Positions 7,729 through 16,751 of a DNA stretch of 64,000 bases are shown here, in pieces. Position 1 is the first letter of the stretch. Every line of letters begins with the position of its first letter. A model generated the notes under the pieces. It did not search any database and had not been told where the DNA came from. It saw only the letters and a program-made list of their open reading frames with translations. Source of the stretch: JAVJSU01 sp040219275 (GTDB lineage Bacteria > Chloroflexota > Anaerolineae > Aggregatilineales > Phototrophicaceae); the NCBI GenBank assembly GCA_040219275.1, contig JAVJSU010000061.1, positions 62,001-126,000 on the forward strand, in the 5' to 3' direction. Position numbers and translations under genes: made by a program.

Positions 7729-9168
7729 TTAACTGCCACTTTCCATCGGTTGGAACGGGGCGAACACCACGTTACCATTGACGGTCACAGGTGAATCTGC
7801 ACCATCAACCGTACCGAATTCATATTCACCCGCCACGCCCGTATCATAGTGAAGCATCGGGTACAGCACGGCGGTTGCCATTTCGGTGTCGATTTCCACG
7901 ACGATGTTGGTATTTACACCAGCGCCGATTTGGGTTTGACCGATGACTGCGCCGAATGAACCTTCGCCATTATCAGCGTGGATCACGAGCCAGCCCGGAG
8001 CATCAATCACTGCTTGATCGATGGTCACGGTGGAGCCGTCAATCGTGCCATCATAGGTGATGGACGGGGCGGCGTTGATCGGGAATGTGACGACGTTGCC
8101 GCCAACTGCTACCGGAGCATCCGCGCCTTCAACCGTACCGAATTCATATTCACCGATTGTGTTGGTGTCGGTGTGGAGCATCGGGTACAGAATGGGCGTG
8201 GCGATACCATCAAGTTCGACGACGACATCGGTGTTAGTGCCAGCTTCTACAGCGGCGACACCAATAACTTCACCGAAAGTCAAGCTACCATCATCGGCAT
8301 TCGCGGCGACGTGGATCACAAGGAAGCCAGGTCCATCACTGAGGACGGACATTGCATGTACGCTCGGTGCCATGTCTTCCATCATCATGTCCATACCGTC
8401 ACCTTGCAGAACGATCTGGTCAGGGACGCGAATGTGCGGGACTGTCCAGATGGGCATAGTCGCAACCGCGCCATTGAGTGCGACGGGGCTATCTGCGCCT
8501 TCGACAGTACCGAATTCATATTCACCCGCTACGCCAGTGTCCACATGAAGCATGGGCCACAGCACGTCGGTGGGGGTTCCGGTCAATTCAACCGTCACAT
8601 CAGAGGATACGCCAGCAGGAACCGCGGCAAAACCGATGACTTCACCGAAGCTCTGTGCATCACCCGCATGGACGACCACGAAACCATCCTGTGACATCAA
8701 TACGGAGTCGATGGTTATGCTGTTATTCTCGACAAATTGATCCTGTGCTGTGATGATTTCGGCGGTAAAGGTCGGTGTAACAACTTCACCATCTACTGCG
8801 ACGGGACCATCTGCGCCTTCAACTTCACCAAATTCATAGACACCAATTTCGCCGGTATCTTCATGAAGCATGGCGTAAAGTGTGCTGGTCGCCATTGAGG
8901 TATCAATATCGACAACAACGTTATAGTTCGCGCCCGGATGTAACGGCGTGTTACCGATAACTGCGCCGAATGAACCTTCGCCATTATCAGCATGGACGAC
9001 TAAAAAGCCTTCTGCGGCACTATTAACTTGAGCGATAGTGACTGTGCCATCAGTGGATACTTGATCTTCCACCATGACGGCTGGATTAAAATGATCTGCT
9101 GAGACTGCGCCGACTGCTACTGCAAGCATCGCGCACAGTGCTATAACTGAGAAAAATTGTTTCTTCAT
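7729..9168 (-). CDS. Secreted four-repeat protein (DUF7282-like)
   Basis: A 479-residue acidic protein with a signal peptide (residues 1-24, ending VSA). It contains four tandem ~105-residue repeats. Each runs: a strand with L/F-VVHADNGEGSFG, V-IG, a glycine turn, VVVEID, ATxLYPMLH-DTG, then YEFG-V-GAD-PV. The pattern resembles the DUF7282 domain of archaeal and Chloroflexota surface proteins (from memory). Repeats 1 and 4 are closest; repeat 3 has a methionine-rich insert (MDMMMEDMAP). GAGGAG lies ~10 nt before the start. It is likely a surface structural or adhesion protein; no catalytic motif is seen. Confidence 0.8.
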   Translation of the reverse strand: MKKQFFSVIALCAMLAVAVGAVSADHFNPAVMVEDQVSTDGTVTIAQVNSAAEGFLVVHADNGEGSFGAVIGNTPLHPGANYNVVVDIDTSMATSTLYAMLHEDTGEIGVYEFGEVEGADGPVAVDGEVVTPTFTAEIITAQDQFVENNSITIDSVLMSQDGFVVVHAGDAQSFGEVIGFAAVPAGVSSDVTVELTGTPTDVLWPMLHVDTGVAGEYEFGTVEGADSPVALNGAVATMPIWTVPHIRVPDQIVLQGDGMDMMMEDMAPSVHAMSVLSDGPGFLVIHVAANADDGSLTFGEVIGVAAVEAGTNTDVVVELDGIATPILYPMLHTDTNTIGEYEFGTVEGADAPVAVGGNVVTFPINAAPSITYDGTIDGSTVTIDQAVIDAPGWLVIHADNGEGSFGAVIGQTQIGAGVNTNIVVEIDTEMATAVLYPMLHYDTGVAGEYEFGTVDGADSPVTVNGNVVFAPFQPMESGS

Positions 9169-9321
9169 ACGTTAAAAACTCCTCGTTACGATAAATAAGA
9201 GTGCAAGCATTTTCATCTGCCTTACACTTACACTATCGGACTGAGATGAGCTATGGATGTATTTTGGCGTGATGCTCATTTCTCTATAATCTGAAGATGA
9301 GCGCACGCTGAGAAACAAAGG

Positions 9322-10455
9322 CTACTCAGGGGAAGGTTGCCAGAAAAGGTTGAGGAAAACTTGCTCGGCGACTTCGTAATTGCCGTTTCGTGTATCCACA
9401 AGATAAACGGTGGTGATATACCCTTCGGACGGCGTTGGCGCGAGTAAGTAACGTCCCGCCGGCGACCAGATCAAACCGGCGATGCTGTCATTCACACTGA
9501 TCCCGGATGCTTGTCCGTTTTCGTCTGTGACATAAATTATGCTGGACGTATCACTCACGCGATCAAGCGTTGCAAGCGTGCTTCCATCCGATGAGGGATA
9601 CACGCTCCAAGAGTCCGACCCCTCCGGCGCTTCTCCCATACGTTGGAGATCGCCCGTTTGAACGTTCATCTGCCACGTTTCGTTGAGCGTCGTATACACC
9701 ACCCATGTATTTGTAGCGGCATTCAGAGGATACATATATCTGATTTCTCCGTCATCCAGTGTCATGAGCACCTCACGCTCATTCAGCGCGCCTGCACTAC
9801 GGATCAATACCTGATTGCCGTTTGTATAGAGGATACGCGTAGGACTTTCAACAACGTCCAGACGCACAGACTGGAGATCATCTTCAAGCAGGGTAATGTC
9901 GTTTGTGGTCAGGTCGATGGCATACAGGGTGCTCGTTTGGCTTCGTTTTTCGGCAGACAGGACGAGGAGCGTGTCACTTTCCGGTATCCAGCGCATCCAC
10001 CGGATATTCACATTCTCCCAGAAGTTACGTTCTTCGCCTGTTTCGCGGTCATAAATCATAAGCGACCCGTCGTTAAGTAGCGACTGATAGGCGATTTTGG
10101 TCGGGTGGGTGTCCCATATAAGCGTACCAGCCGGAGATTGCAAAGGATAGTATTGATATTCGCCTGTGCTGAGGTCAAAAATATCGAGCGATTCCGATGT
10201 TGAGTTGACTCTTACGGTGGCAATTGTCTGTCCATCTGCTGACCACAGCGAATAGTTGCCCGGACGGGTCACTAAGCCCGTGAAATACGATAACCCGCTC
10301 CTTGCATCCAATAAATAGATGGCTTGTCCACGATCCGCTGTGAGTTCGTAATAACCGAGCGCAGAGGTTTCCGGCGCGAAGGACGGTATGAAAGACATCA
10401 ATGCGGAAAATAAGACCGTCAAAATGATTGCCGGAATTGCAACTAAACGTATCAT
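9322..10455 (-). CDS. Membrane-anchored TolB/PD40-like beta-propeller, paralog 2
   Basis: A 377-residue protein with an N-terminal anchor (residues ~5-24), SFAPETSALGYY, YLLDARSGLSYFTG, NYSLWSADGQ and the family C-terminus FWQPSPE. Repeated propeller-like strands fill the remainder (MRWIPESDTLL, LIWSPAGRYLL). Its start is 7 bp past the stop of paralog 3, with GGAGGGGGAG overlapping that stop, so the two are co-translated from one message. They look like a tandem duplication. Extracytoplasmic location inferred; function unknown. Confidence 0.75.
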   Translation of the reverse strand: MIRLVAIPAIILTVLFSALMSFIPSFAPETSALGYYELTADRGQAIYLLDARSGLSYFTGLVTRPGNYSLWSADGQTIATVRVNSTSESLDIFDLSTGEYQYYPLQSPAGTLIWDTHPTKIAYQSLLNDGSLMIYDRETGEERNFWENVNIRWMRWIPESDTLLVLSAEKRSQTSTLYAIDLTTNDITLLEDDLQSVRLDVVESPTRILYTNGNQVLIRSAGALNEREVLMTLDDGEIRYMYPLNAATNTWVVYTTLNETWQMNVQTGDLQRMGEAPEGSDSWSVYPSSDGSTLATLDRVSDTSSIIYVTDENGQASGISVNDSIAGLIWSPAGRYLLAPTPSEGYITTVYLVDTRNGNYEVAEQVFLNLFWQPSPE

Positions 10456-10462
10456 CGTTAAC

Positions 10463-11632
10463 TTACTCCCCCTCCGGTTGCCACATCAAGTTCGGCAAAA
10501 CGTCCACATCCAGCCGCTTGACAGAATTATCCACCGTATCCAGCAGATAGTAGGTATCGGCGGAATTTAGAGTCGTATAGACTGCCAGAAAGCGTCCATC
10601 CCGCGACCATCTCAACCAGCCATACTCGCCCTGCAACGTGAAGGTGAAATCAGGTCGTTCGTCGCTAGAAATCAAGAATGTGCTGACTTGGGTGGTGAAC
10701 GCCATCACCCTTACCAACATTCTACCATCCGGTGACCAGCGAATCGTTGGTAGGAGGCTCTGGCTCGTCTCGAATTCATGGAGTAGTTCACGCTCGCCAT
10801 TGTTGATGTTCACGAGCCATGTTTCCTGGACACCTTGATTGCTCACCGTGACAACAAGCTGATCGTCCTGTGCGGGATGCAAAACCATTGATCGTATCGT
10901 CGGCGCATCGAAGGTGGTTATTAAGCGGGCTTCATCCGGCGTTTCACCGACTTGCGCGATAAAGAGTTCGCTACCCTGTGCAAAAATCAACTGAAACGGA
11001 TCGTAGATCATCGTAGAAAAGTCGGACGTAAAATCCTCAAAAAGGGGCGTGATTACGCCGGTGCTTAATGCAACCGTATACAGGCTATCTGACCCGATAG
11101 GTGAAAAACTGCCTTCCGGGTTGGTACTCAATAGAAGCGTCTCGCCATCCGGTAGCCAGCTCCCTCCGATAACGGGTAAATCCGCCACCAGCGTTGTTTC
11201 CTCACCCATGAGTAGGTCAATGACATTCAGCGAACCGTCCGATGCGGCGGAACGGTACACAAATTTCGTCCCATCCGGTGAGATATTTCCGCCGGGAGAA
11301 CTCGTTTGTAGCGGGAAGGAGCGGGGTGCGCCACCGTTCAAATACACAACGTCTAATGTGGTGGGCGTGTTGAAGAAATTGATTGTGCTGATAATGTTGC
11401 CGTCCGGCGACCATTGTAGATAATTGCCAAAACGATAGGTCACACCTGTGAAATAGGATGCGCCGTTGCGTGCATCCATCAGCCAGATATCTTGCGTTCG
11501 GTCTGGCACGGGGACGGTGTAAGTCAGCACGGCGGTTTCCGGCGCGAAGGACGGTATGAGGGAGATAAGGGCTGTGAAAAAGACGATCAGAGCGACTGCG
11601 ACGGCGGCAAAAAGGCGCATCACGCGCAACAT
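10463..11632 (-). CDS. Membrane-anchored TolB/PD40-like beta-propeller, paralog 3
   Basis: A 389-residue protein from ATG 11632, chosen because GGAGAG lies 8 nt upstream; an upstream in-frame ATG at 11653 lacks this. After the anchor (MRLFAAVAVALIVFF) come SFAPETAVLTYTVP, QDIWLMDARNGASYFTG and three clear WS-DGR blades (LQWSPDG, IRWSPDGR, LRWSRDGR). The end, LMWQPEGE, matches the paralogs. It is the first gene of a two-gene unit with 9322-10455. The AT-rich 11654-11911 upstream contains GTGAT-N7-ATCAC, a possible operator. Function unknown. Confidence 0.75.
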   Translation of the reverse strand: MLRVMRLFAAVAVALIVFFTALISLIPSFAPETAVLTYTVPVPDRTQDIWLMDARNGASYFTGVTYRFGNYLQWSPDGNIISTINFFNTPTTLDVVYLNGGAPRSFPLQTSSPGGNISPDGTKFVYRSAASDGSLNVIDLLMGEETTLVADLPVIGGSWLPDGETLLLSTNPEGSFSPIGSDSLYTVALSTGVITPLFEDFTSDFSTMIYDPFQLIFAQGSELFIAQVGETPDEARLITTFDAPTIRSMVLHPAQDDQLVVTVSNQGVQETWLVNINNGERELLHEFETSQSLLPTIRWSPDGRMLVRVMAFTTQVSTFLISSDERPDFTFTLQGEYGWLRWSRDGRFLAVYTTLNSADTYYLLDTVDNSVKRLDVDVLPNLMWQPEGE

Positions 11633-11653
11633 AAGCAGGACTCTCCAAAGCAA

Positions 11654-11911
11654 ACAGTTCGCTTATTGTAGCATAATGTGATTAGTAATATCACTTAATT
11701 ATTTTGCATCGGGTAAGCATACGAAGTACCATCGCCAATAGCTGAAACCCATTGGCGAATGTTCAGAAAGCCAATCACAAAATACTGACCCATGTTTATT
11801 TTCATAAAGCGCAATATGGGGCTTGAATCGCTTAGGCGGACGGCTTTAGCCTCCATCGAACGGTGTCTATTTCATTGATTAAGCGTCAACCGATTCCGAT
11901 AAACAGCATCG
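11654..11911. other. Intergenic region with possible operator and decayed repeat
   Basis: No gene is seen. It holds GTGAT-N7-ATCAC near 11674 in an AT-rich stretch, likely the promoter zone of the leftward propeller pair. It also has a fragment, GCTGAAACCCATTGGC near 11743, that matches one arm of the ~190-bp fold-back element found at 57601. Confidence 0.4.
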
Positions 11912-12781
11912 CTAATTGACAACTTTGGTCAGGCGCTCCACAAAATCGTGGATGAAATCCCCTTCGTCGGTGGCGACAAGCACACCGGTTGATTTCGTGA
12001 TAATCAGTTCGCCGAGGTGATGGATGAGATGGGTGATTTGCTGTTGCATAATCATCATGACATCATCCCACGAGACATCTTCCGGCAATTGAGGTTCGCG
12101 CATTTCACGCGTGGTTTCCAGATATGCCATGACCGGTTCAATATCTGAGAAGATTAATTTACTGGGCATTTCGTGGCGGACAACGGCATAAAAATGGCGG
12201 GCAAATTGACGCGCACCACTTTCTAGCGAAAATAACGCGCTATCAGGCAGAGGGGGCTGTATCTGTGATGCGCCGGAGCGTGTGAGGAGCACGATGGCAC
12301 GCCGCAGAAGCACCTGTAATTCTGGCATGGATTGGGCGCTGTTGGTCGCGGCGGCGATTGTCCCCTGTGGTTTAAGGACGCGCCGGAATTCGACTAAGGC
12401 TTCGTCAATATCAGGCAGATGATAAATCATGTGGTTCGCCATCACGACATCAAACGTGCCGTTGGCGAAGGGCAATTGCATCCCATCCGCCATAGAGACT
12501 GTACCGGAACCGGGGTGTTTTTCTAGCATACCAGCAGAAATATCAATACCCGTGTAGGTGACATCGGGGTATCCTTTACGGAGCGCATCAAAATATCGCC
12601 CTGCACCACAACCCACATCTAAAACGACCTCGTCACCGCGCCACTTTAGCGACTCTAACACCCATTTCGAGTGGTCGAATTGTGGCACAGTGTACTGATC
12701 GTGTATTTCCTGCCGGATGCGAAGTTTATCATCTGTGGCATATTGGCGACGTACATTTTGTGGATCGTTGACTGCTGACAT
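11912..12781 (-). CDS. Class I SAM-dependent methyltransferase
   Basis: A 289-residue cytoplasmic protein with a Methyltransf_11-type core: motif I VLDVGCGAGRY (~residue 55), GIDIS acidic loop (~79), ADGMQLPF (~100), FDVVMANHMIYHLPD (~112) and a post-core helical C-terminus. This is the UbiE/small-molecule type, and the C-terminus is longer than in minimal members. ATG 12781 follows a GGATAGG stretch. It is alone in its transcription unit; the substrate cannot be inferred. Confidence 0.85.
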   Translation of the reverse strand: MSAVNDPQNVRRQYATDDKLRIRQEIHDQYTVPQFDHSKWVLESLKWRGDEVVLDVGCGAGRYFDALRKGYPDVTYTGIDISAGMLEKHPGSGTVSMADGMQLPFANGTFDVVMANHMIYHLPDIDEALVEFRRVLKPQGTIAAATNSAQSMPELQVLLRRAIVLLTRSGASQIQPPLPDSALFSLESGARQFARHFYAVVRHEMPSKLIFSDIEPVMAYLETTREMREPQLPEDVSWDDVMMIMQQQITHLIHHLGELIITKSTGVLVATDEGDFIHDFVERLTKVVN

Positions 12782-13305
12782 CCCGACCTATCCAATTGTA
12801 TTAAGTTTATATGGTTAAGTGTGGTGGGGAACCAGCCTCCTGAACAACTGGAATCCTGTGGATAGCGCCGTGTGTTGCCATCCGCATCTCTTTACCCCAT
12901 AACTACAGTATAACCAATTTTCTTTAGACTATACTAATGCGAATATTTACGCAACTTTATCCACGCTTCAAAATTCTAATTATTGGCTATTTTGCGGCGG
13001 GCGAAATCAACAATTGAGGCTAAGGCTAGAACAGTCTTTAAAAAATGTTATATAATCGCGTTTCGTGAGAGTAAGAAGTTTTTAGTTATGCTATCGGAAA
13101 GCACAAGAAAAAAGCATAACCCAAAGACGCAAAGATACAAAGACGCAAAGGAAAAATCTTCAATTTTCTCTGTGGCTCTGTGGTTCATTTATGGCTAAAG
13201 ATTTTCGATAGTTTAGTTAAGACGCTGAAAGATCAGAAAACGGATAATCTGTTTCGAGAATGATGATTCAGCGATTGCGCGACATGCAAGCATAGGGAGT
13301 GTGCG
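12782..13305. other. Intergenic region with CGCAAAG-type repeat
   Basis: No convincing gene is seen. AT-rich DNA is followed by a dispersed repeat (13095-13195) of the form AAAGCATAACCCAAAGACGCAAAG and its near-complement CTCTGTGGCTCTGTGG, also found near 15720, 18600, 31760, 38060 and 38880. A 71-codon open frame here is made of repeat sequence. Confidence 0.5.
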
Positions 13306-14052
13306 ATGTCTGTAAAGGCACAGGATTGGGCAAGACCGGAAACAGCCACTAGTAAGCAACTCACATTGAGTGTGATTATCCCCTGCTATAACGAGGTATC
13401 CACCCTTGAAGATGTGCTGGCACGGGTGGAGATGGTTGGCTTAGCGGATGAAATCGTCATCGTGGACGATGGTTCTACTGATGGCACGCGTGAGCTTCTG
13501 GCGCGGATTGAATCCGAGGGGCAATATCCGCATGTGCGTATCGTGTATCATGATGTGAATAAGGGCAAGGGTGCGGCGCTCGTCACGGGTTTTGGTGAAG
13601 CCACCAGTGATATTCTCCTCATTCAGGATGCTGATCTCGAATACGACCCGCGGGATTATCCCATTTTGCTAAAGCCCATTCAGGAAGGAATCGCCACTGT
13701 CGTTTACGGATCGCGTTTTCTCGGTGGTCCGCGCAAGGCGATGAACTTCTGGAATATGATCGCCAATAAGGGGCTGACCCTCGCCACGAACATGCTGTAT
13801 AACGCCATCCTGAGCGATATGGAAACCTGCTATAAGGTATTTAACCGCGAGGTGGTGCAGGATATGCGAATTCATGCCCATGGTTTTGAGTTCGAGCCAG
13901 AGTTCACCGCCAAAGTGCTCAAAAAGGGTATCCGCATTTATGAAGTGCCGATCTCCTATAACGGGCGCGAATGGAACGAGGGCAAAAAGATCAAATGGAC
14001 GGATGCACCCATCGCCCTGTGGACACTCATTAAATATCGCTTCGTGGATTAA
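13306..14052 (+). CDS. GT2 glycosyltransferase (DPM1/GtrB-like, soluble)
   Basis: A 248-residue family 2 glycosyltransferase lacking C-terminal membrane helices. It has LSVIIPCYNE (~residue 23), the nucleotide-sugar motif VDDGSTDGT (~residue 58), the metal-binding QDADLEYDP (~residue 107), and the acceptor-region FEFEPEFTAK and PISYNGREWNEGKKI of polyprenyl-phosphate sugar transferases. It likely transfers a hexose from a nucleotide sugar to a lipid phosphate or glycan at the inner membrane face. AGGGAG lies 8 nt before the ATG. It is alone here, with no polysaccharide cluster nearby. Confidence 0.85.
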   Translation: MSVKAQDWARPETATSKQLTLSVIIPCYNEVSTLEDVLARVEMVGLADEIVIVDDGSTDGTRELLARIESEGQYPHVRIVYHDVNKGKGAALVTGFGEATSDILLIQDADLEYDPRDYPILLKPIQEGIATVVYGSRFLGGPRKAMNFWNMIANKGLTLATNMLYNAILSDMETCYKVFNREVVQDMRIHAHGFEFEPEFTAKVLKKGIRIYEVPISYNGREWNEGKKIKWTDAPIALWTLIKYRFVD

Positions 14053-14165
14053 TGCTGGCTGTTTGATAGTGGCATATTCATCTATGTCGTAAATCCGCCT
14101 ATTTTGTGGGACATTCCCCCTAAACCCCTAATTCTGCGGGGTACACATTTCTTCATATTATGATA

Positions 14166-14177
14166 GAATATATGTTC
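14166..14177. promoter_or_regulatory. Possible LexA-type SOS box upstream of ssb
   Basis: GAAT-ATAT-GTTC differs in one base from the GAAC-N4-GTTC core of Gram-positive-type LexA boxes. It overlaps TAGAAT (14164-14169), a plausible -10 with TACACA 16 bp upstream. ssb is a common LexA target, but the element is short and may be coincidental. Confidence 0.3.
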
Positions 14178-14307
14178 CGAATAAAGCGACTCTCAGCCTG
14201 ATTATGCGCGCAGGTAGAGTTGCTTAAATTACGTTATAATGACCGGATAAACAAGTAAATAAACGCGAGCCAATCGTGAGATTATAGAGGAACAGGAGAA
14301 ACACCAG

Positions 14308-14739
14308 ATGGCAGGCTTTCAACAGACAATTATCATCGGGAATGTCGGGCGCGACCCGGAAATGCGGTACACACAGGGGGGCGCGGCAGTCTGTTCGTTT
14401 AGCGTCGCCGTTACTGAAAGCTGGACGGACAAGCAAAGCAACGAAAAGCGCGAAAAAACCAACTGGTATCGCGTAACGGCGTGGCGCAGTCTCGCGGAAG
14501 TCTGTAATCAATATGTCCATAAAGGGATGCAGATTATGGTTTCTGGCAATGTGGAAGCCAGCGCCTACATGAACAACAACAATCAGCCCGCCGCCTCACT
14601 TGAACTGACCGCCCGCGATATTCAATTTTTGGGTGGACGTGGGGGTGCTGGTGGTGCGGATAGCTCCGGCGGTAATGATCGCAACGAGTTCGACGATTTC
14701 GCCGCCCCGCCGCGTAACATGGACGACATCCCGTTCTAG
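14308..14739 (+). CDS. ssb: Single-stranded DNA-binding protein
   Basis: A 143-residue SSB that coats single-stranded DNA during replication and repair. The OB-fold starts IIIGNVGRDPEMRYT, with FSVAVTE and NWYRVTAWRSLAE. A glycine/serine-rich, disordered linker (~residues 108-130) leads to the acidic tip MDDIPF, which recruits partner proteins. Length is typical of Chloroflexota and actinobacterial SSBs. AGGAG precedes ATG 14308. It is monocistronic and is not beside rpsF/rpsR as in many bacteria. Confidence 0.97.
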   Translation: MAGFQQTIIIGNVGRDPEMRYTQGGAAVCSFSVAVTESWTDKQSNEKREKTNWYRVTAWRSLAEVCNQYVHKGMQIMVSGNVEASAYMNNNNQPAASLELTARDIQFLGGRGGAGGADSSGGNDRNEFDDFAAPPRNMDDIPF

Positions 14740-14772
14740 GCTGTGCTGTTCTAAAAATTGCAACGCATCTAC

Positions 14773-14808
14773 AAAGGCGAGTCGCTTATTTGGTGGCTCG
14801 CCTTTTTG
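14773..14808 (+). terminator. Intrinsic terminator after ssb
   Basis: AAGGCGAG pairs with CTCGCCTT across a ~14-nt loop and is followed by TTTTG. Confidence 0.8.
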
Positions 14809-14907
14809 TTTGTCTGCGGATTAATCGAGGTTGCGACCTGTTGCCATTACGCCGGAATTGGTATAGTCTGTGGCACGATTTAATCACAGACATTGATGGA
14901 GACCCAT

Positions 14908-15660
14908 ATGCACCCACTCGGACAAACTCGCACGGTCATTCAGCCGAATCATGCCTTTATCGCGCCGGATGGTCATGTTCCGGCGGCGCTTCCCGGCTGG
15001 ACGCAAACACAGGGGATTATCCTCATCTCGCCCCGTATGCGGAACATACCGCGCTTCACCCAATACATCGCCCAGATGGAAAACGGTGGCACATCGGGGA
15101 TGCCGTTGGCGGGTGTGCAACGCTTTGCTTATATGCTGGAAGGTCGCGCCGAATTACAGGTAGACGGCGAAACGATTGCGCTGGATAGCGGGAAATTCGC
15201 CTATATTCCGGCGGATGTTGCGCATACATTCAGCGCAACGGCAACCACAAAATTGATGATCTTCGAGAAACCCTATACCGCGCCGATTGCCTCCGCTACC
15301 ACACCGCTGGAGGTGGTGCATGGTGATGCGTGGGCGGGTGATGGTGACGCGTTTCTTGGGGATGAAAATGCCCGTTTGCGCGTGCTCCTGCCGACGGATA
15401 CTACCTATGATATGGCGGTCAATCTGTTCACGTTTCAACCGGGGACGGCGCTCCCGTTTGCGGAAACGCACATCATGGAGCACGGCTTGTATCTGCTGGA
15501 AGGTCAGGGGATTTATCGGCTGGATGACAACTGGTATCCGATTCAGGCGGGCGATGTCATCTGGATGGGTCCGTATTGCCCGCAATGGTTCTGCGCGATT
15601 GGTAGGACGCAAAGCACCTATATCTACTATAAAGACGTTAACCGCGACCCGTTTGTGTAG
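14908..15660 (+). CDS. allE: (S)-ureidoglycine aminohydrolase-like bicupin (AllE family)
   Basis: A 250-residue double-cupin protein matching AllE/UGHY, which releases ammonia from (S)-ureidoglycine to give (S)-ureidoglycolate in purine (allantoin) breakdown, using Mn2+. Conserved features: HAFIAPDGHVP (~residue 15), the first cupin with YMLEGRAELQVDG, the second cupin metal motif ETHIMEHGLYLLEGQG with E-H-H-E-type ligands and YRLDDNWYPIQAGDVIWMG, and the C-terminal YYKDVNRD, very close to the YSKDCNRD ending of E. coli AllE. ATG 14908 is preferred, with GGAG 6 nt upstream; ATG 14896 and TTG 14893 are upstream in frame. No other allantoin gene is adjacent. Confidence 0.88.
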   Translation: MHPLGQTRTVIQPNHAFIAPDGHVPAALPGWTQTQGIILISPRMRNIPRFTQYIAQMENGGTSGMPLAGVQRFAYMLEGRAELQVDGETIALDSGKFAYIPADVAHTFSATATTKLMIFEKPYTAPIASATTPLEVVHGDAWAGDGDAFLGDENARLRVLLPTDTTYDMAVNLFTFQPGTALPFAETHIMEHGLYLLEGQGIYRLDDNWYPIQAGDVIWMGPYCPQWFCAIGRTQSTYIYYKDVNRDPFV

Positions 15661-15895
15661 GGGATTAGCGTTTAGATGTTAGATATTAGATAAGAGATGT
15701 TAGATAAAAGATAAAAGATAAAAAGCATAACGCGGAGGCTCAGAGACCCAAAGACGCAAAGAATGAGATAAAAAGCGAAGGGTGACCTAAGTAGGTCGCA
15801 CCCTACATTGATTTATGGCATCTATTTACTGAGCATGTACCCTATTTTACTCAGCACTCAGCACTGTCTTTCACTCATTACTCAGCACTAAATCA
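15661..15895. repeat. Composite dispersed-repeat block
   Basis: No gene is seen. Units in order: TTAGATGTTAGATAAAAGAT-like words, an AAGCATAACGCGGAGG...CAAAGACGCAAAG unit, a hairpin around GTGACCTAAGTAGGTCGCAC (15782-15801), and ACTCAGCACTCAGCACT words. The same units recur in reverse order near 31690-31850. Confidence 0.55.
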
Positions 15896-16546
15896 TCACC
15901 ACATCTCAAAGGTCAGCGGGCGGATGCGCTCTAATGACAGGAGCATCTGCCGATATTGGAGCAAATATTGTTCGCGTTGTTCCATATTGGCGTAATCGCC
16001 ACCATAAACTGCAAAGGGCGGAAGTACCTCTAATCCGCAGAAATGCAACGTCCCGCGCTGAATATGCTCCAACATATGATTGATGGCTTCTTGCTTATCC
16101 GGCGTGAATGGGCGCGGTGGTCCGCCGGTGGTCAGCGTAAGCATCGCCTGTTTGCCAGCAAGATGATATTGGTCGCCATAGGCAAAACCATAGGCGAACA
16201 CGCGGTCAATCCATCCCTTAAGCACCGCCGGAACGGAATACCACCACAGCGGGAAATAAAACAGAATCGTATCTGCCCACAATAATTTTTGCTGTTCTTC
16301 TTGAATATCGGTGGCAAAAGTGCCGTTTTCGGCGGCGTGGCGTTGTTCTGCGTGCAGGTCAAAGCGGGTGGAATCTCTGGGGTCAAGAAAATCATCGGCG
16401 CTGGCAACGGGGTTAAAGTGCATCATGTACAGGTCGGATACTTGAATGGCGTTCCCCTGTTTTTTAAGGACATCTTCCGCCTGTGCCCGTAACTTGCCGA
16501 GAAACGCCCCCGGATCAGGATGCGCGTGAACGATCAATATATTCAT
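15896..16546 (-). CDS. NAD(P)H-quinone oxidoreductase, flavodoxin-fold (KefF/MdaB-like)
   Basis: A 216-residue Flavodoxin_2 protein: MNILIVHAHPDP at the N-terminus binds flavin phosphate, ADTILFYFPLWWYSVPAVLKGWIDRVFAYGFAYG (~residues 90-122) is the family signature, and LTTGGPPRPF (~residue 136) is the second flavin loop. It most likely reduces quinones with two electrons from NAD(P)H, in the cytoplasm. AAAGG precedes the ATG. It is alone, divergent from the rplJ leader. Confidence 0.85.
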   Translation of the reverse strand: MNILIVHAHPDPGAFLGKLRAQAEDVLKKQGNAIQVSDLYMMHFNPVASADDFLDPRDSTRFDLHAEQRHAAENGTFATDIQEEQQKLLWADTILFYFPLWWYSVPAVLKGWIDRVFAYGFAYGDQYHLAGKQAMLTLTTGGPPRPFTPDKQEAINHMLEHIQRGTLHFCGLEVLPPFAVYGGDYANMEQREQYLLQYRQMLLSLERIRPLTFEMW

Positions 16547-16716
16547 GAACGACCTTTAGACGTTGGTTTTAAAATCTGGAAGCGCCTTGATGTGCTGTTT
16601 TCACGAGATTAAGCGGCGCGAACGATCTGTATTATACGCTTGCTTTACGGGTAAAACGAACGCCTGATTCCTGAGAGATTTGACACGCTGTAAATGTCAT
16701 AACGCGCACTCCGCCC

Positions 16717-16744
16717 TTGACACCTACACGCCTGCCATTATAAT
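16717..16744 (+). promoter_or_regulatory. Sigma-70-type promoter of rplJ-rplL
   Basis: A perfect TTGACA (-35, 16717-16722), a 16-bp spacer and a perfect TATAAT (-10, 16739-16744) stand just before the L10 leader. This is the best promoter in the window. Confidence 0.85.
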
Positions 16745-16751
16745 CACCATC

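Noticed and set aside
7978..8694. 238-codon plus-strand frame over the repeat protein gene
   Set aside because: It inherits the repeats of the antisense gene and shows no signal peptide or RBS.
12983..13198. 71-codon frame
   Set aside because: Made of the CGCAAAG-type repeat (translation rich in K, T and R) with no ribosome-binding site.
14230..14246. TATAAT at 14235 as the ssb promoter
   Set aside because: No acceptable -35 within 15-19 bp; a better pair is at 14142-14169.
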